DNA of 64,000 bases from Phenylobacterium koreense. Lineage in GTDB: Bacteria > Pseudomonadota > Alphaproteobacteria > Caulobacterales > Caulobacteraceae. The notes under the pieces were generated by a model, which saw nothing but the letters and a program-made list of their open reading frames with translations, did not search any database and was not told the DNA's origin. Location: positions 992,001 through 1,056,000 of the forward strand of contig NZ_JBEPLU010000001.1 of assembly GCF_040545335.1 (NCBI RefSeq), given 5' to 3'. Shown piece by piece: positions 63,052 to 64,000 of this stretch; within the stretch, counting starts at the first letter, position 1, and each line of letters starts with the position of its first letter. A program made the position numbers and the translations under genes.

Positions 63052-63962
63052 CGGTTGCGCTTATAGGTGTCGTTGGGCCAGCGCTTGTGGGTCCAGAACC
63101 ATTCAGCCGGCCGCTCGCGCACGCGCTCCTCCACAAAGGCGTTGATCTTGCGGACGCCCTCGGCGACGTCGGCCGCGTTGTCACCGGTGTGTTCCAGGCG
63201 GATCGGCTCATGCACCACCACGCGGAAGCGAGCCTTCCGCTTACGCTGCACCGACATTGGCTGCAGCACGGTGTTGAACCGCAGGGCCAGGCGCGAAGGC
63301 CCCGGCGCCGTATGGCAGGTCAGGCCGAAGAACGGCGAGGCGACCCCGCCGTTGAACTTCTGATCGTTCATCAGGGCCACGGACTCCCCGCGGCTCAAGG
63401 CCGCCAGCAGGTCGCGCGCGCCGTCCCCGCCCTTAGGTGCGAAATAACGGACGCCATAGCGGAAGCGGTAGTCGCGGACACGCTTCTCTACGTGCGGATT
63501 GTTCATCGCCCGATAGGTGATGTGGCACTGGACAGGGGAGTTCACGATCGTCGCCGGCATCACCTCGAAGTTGGCGAAGTGACCAGAAATGAACACCACC
63601 GGCTCGGCGTTGGCGGCGATCTCGCTGAGTCGATGGCCGTTCACAACCTCCACCCGGTCGGGCGAGCGGATGATCCTGTCCATGATCAGCAGCTCGAGAA
63701 AGGTGCGCCCGGTGTTGTCCCATTGGTCGGCCAGCAGGGCCGCGATGCGGCTGTCCGAGGCGTCCGGAAAGGCGATGCGCAGGTTGGTCTCGGCCACCCT
63801 GTGAGCGCTGGTCATCGGCCCCAAGGTCTTGAAAAACCACGCGCCGAAGTCGGACACCAGATCGACCGGCAGGATGCGGGCGAAGCCGATCACCACGTCG
63901 AAGGCGAGCGCTTCCAGCCGCCACAAAAGGTCCTGCGCCACAGAGGGCTTAGCCTGGGTCAT
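63048..63962 (-). CDS. Lipid A acyltransferase of the LpxL/HtrB family
   Basis: A 304-residue membrane-associated acyltransferase. The HxxxxE catalytic motif is in SGHFANFEV (about 131); RVAETNLRIAFPD near 58 and an N-terminal membrane segment (about 20-40) are typical. It adds secondary acyl chains to lipid A. It starts at ATG 63962 and converges with the M23 gene. The specific lauroyl or myristoyl activity cannot be told. Confidence 0.9.
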   Translation of the reverse strand: MTQAKPSVAQDLLWRLEALAFDVVIGFARILPVDLVSDFGAWFFKTLGPMTSAHRVAETNLRIAFPDASDSRIAALLADQWDNTGRTFLELLIMDRIIRSPDRVEVVNGHRLSEIAANAEPVVFISGHFANFEVMPATIVNSPVQCHITYRAMNNPHVEKRVRDYRFRYGVRYFAPKGGDGARDLLAALSRGESVALMNDQKFNGGVASPFFGLTCHTAPGPSRLALRFNTVLQPMSVQRKRKARFRVVVHEPIRLEHTGDNAADVAEGVRKINAFVEERVRERPAEWFWTHKRWPNDTYKRNR

Positions 63963-64000
63963 GGGCCTCTACTAGTCAGGTCACTTGCTGTCGTGCAACG

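Overview
The window comes from a GC-rich alphaproteobacterium, most likely of the order Caulobacterales (Caulobacter or Phenylobacterium type). The main evidence is a full-length gcrA cell-cycle regulator with a GANTC site and DnaA-box-like sequences upstream. Supporting evidence is the abundance of TonB-dependent receptors, the argD-argF-hslO order, and the lipid A group (MsbA-like exporter, DUF374 acyltransferase, waaA, lpxK). The genus is an inference. No tRNA, rRNA, CRISPR array, insertion sequence or phage gene was seen.

Layout. 1-2068: a heterodimeric ABC exporter pair on the minus strand, cut by the left edge. 2069-11822: a phosphonate/organophosphate island with a TonB receptor, an internally deleted phosphoesterase remnant, phnM copy 1, a small ORF, a DUF1045 2H phosphoesterase, phnN, phnC, phnF and phnM copy 2. 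None of the C-P lyase core genes (phnGHIJKL) and no transporter partners (phnD, phnE) are present. 11826-26302: a secreted zinc metalloprotease, then a putative amino acid/organosulfur catabolic group: a D-cysteine desulfhydrase or cysteate lyase-like PLP enzyme, an Asp/Glu racemase, a LysR regulator, gamma-glutamyltransferase, a TonB receptor, a YeiH-type exporter, an IclR regulator and an M20 amidohydrolase. 26514-31873: two methyltransferases flanking a tandem ABC exporter pair, one of which carries a single-base frameshift.

32259-36891: ubiA, a LiuR-like MerR regulator with a good operator match, two overlapping SDR genes, and a TetR-desaturase pair. 36935-49499: pmbA, a CysQ-like phosphatase, DUF4170, a tyrosine phosphatase, a small secreted protein, the lipid A operon with a His-rich CDF transporter inside it, PBP1A and an APH-like phosphotransferase. 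49611-58807: purD, a VOC protein, dcd, metZ, a hydrolase, hslO, argF, argD and a YbaY lipoprotein, with palindromic elements around the arg genes. 58814-63962: an orphan ABC-2 permease, gcrA, xseA (behind a six-codon leader ORF), DUF2093, an M23 peptidase and an LpxL-type acyltransferase.

How the genes work together. The phn island has divergent promoters, with inverted repeats near phnF, and appears to encode the sugar-phosphate end of C-P lyase metabolism plus outer-membrane uptake. The 11.8-26 kb block looks like import, periplasmic hydrolysis and desulfuration of gamma-glutamyl or sulfur-containing amino acids. The lipid A/peptidoglycan genes and the gcrA block are chromosomal housekeeping genes.
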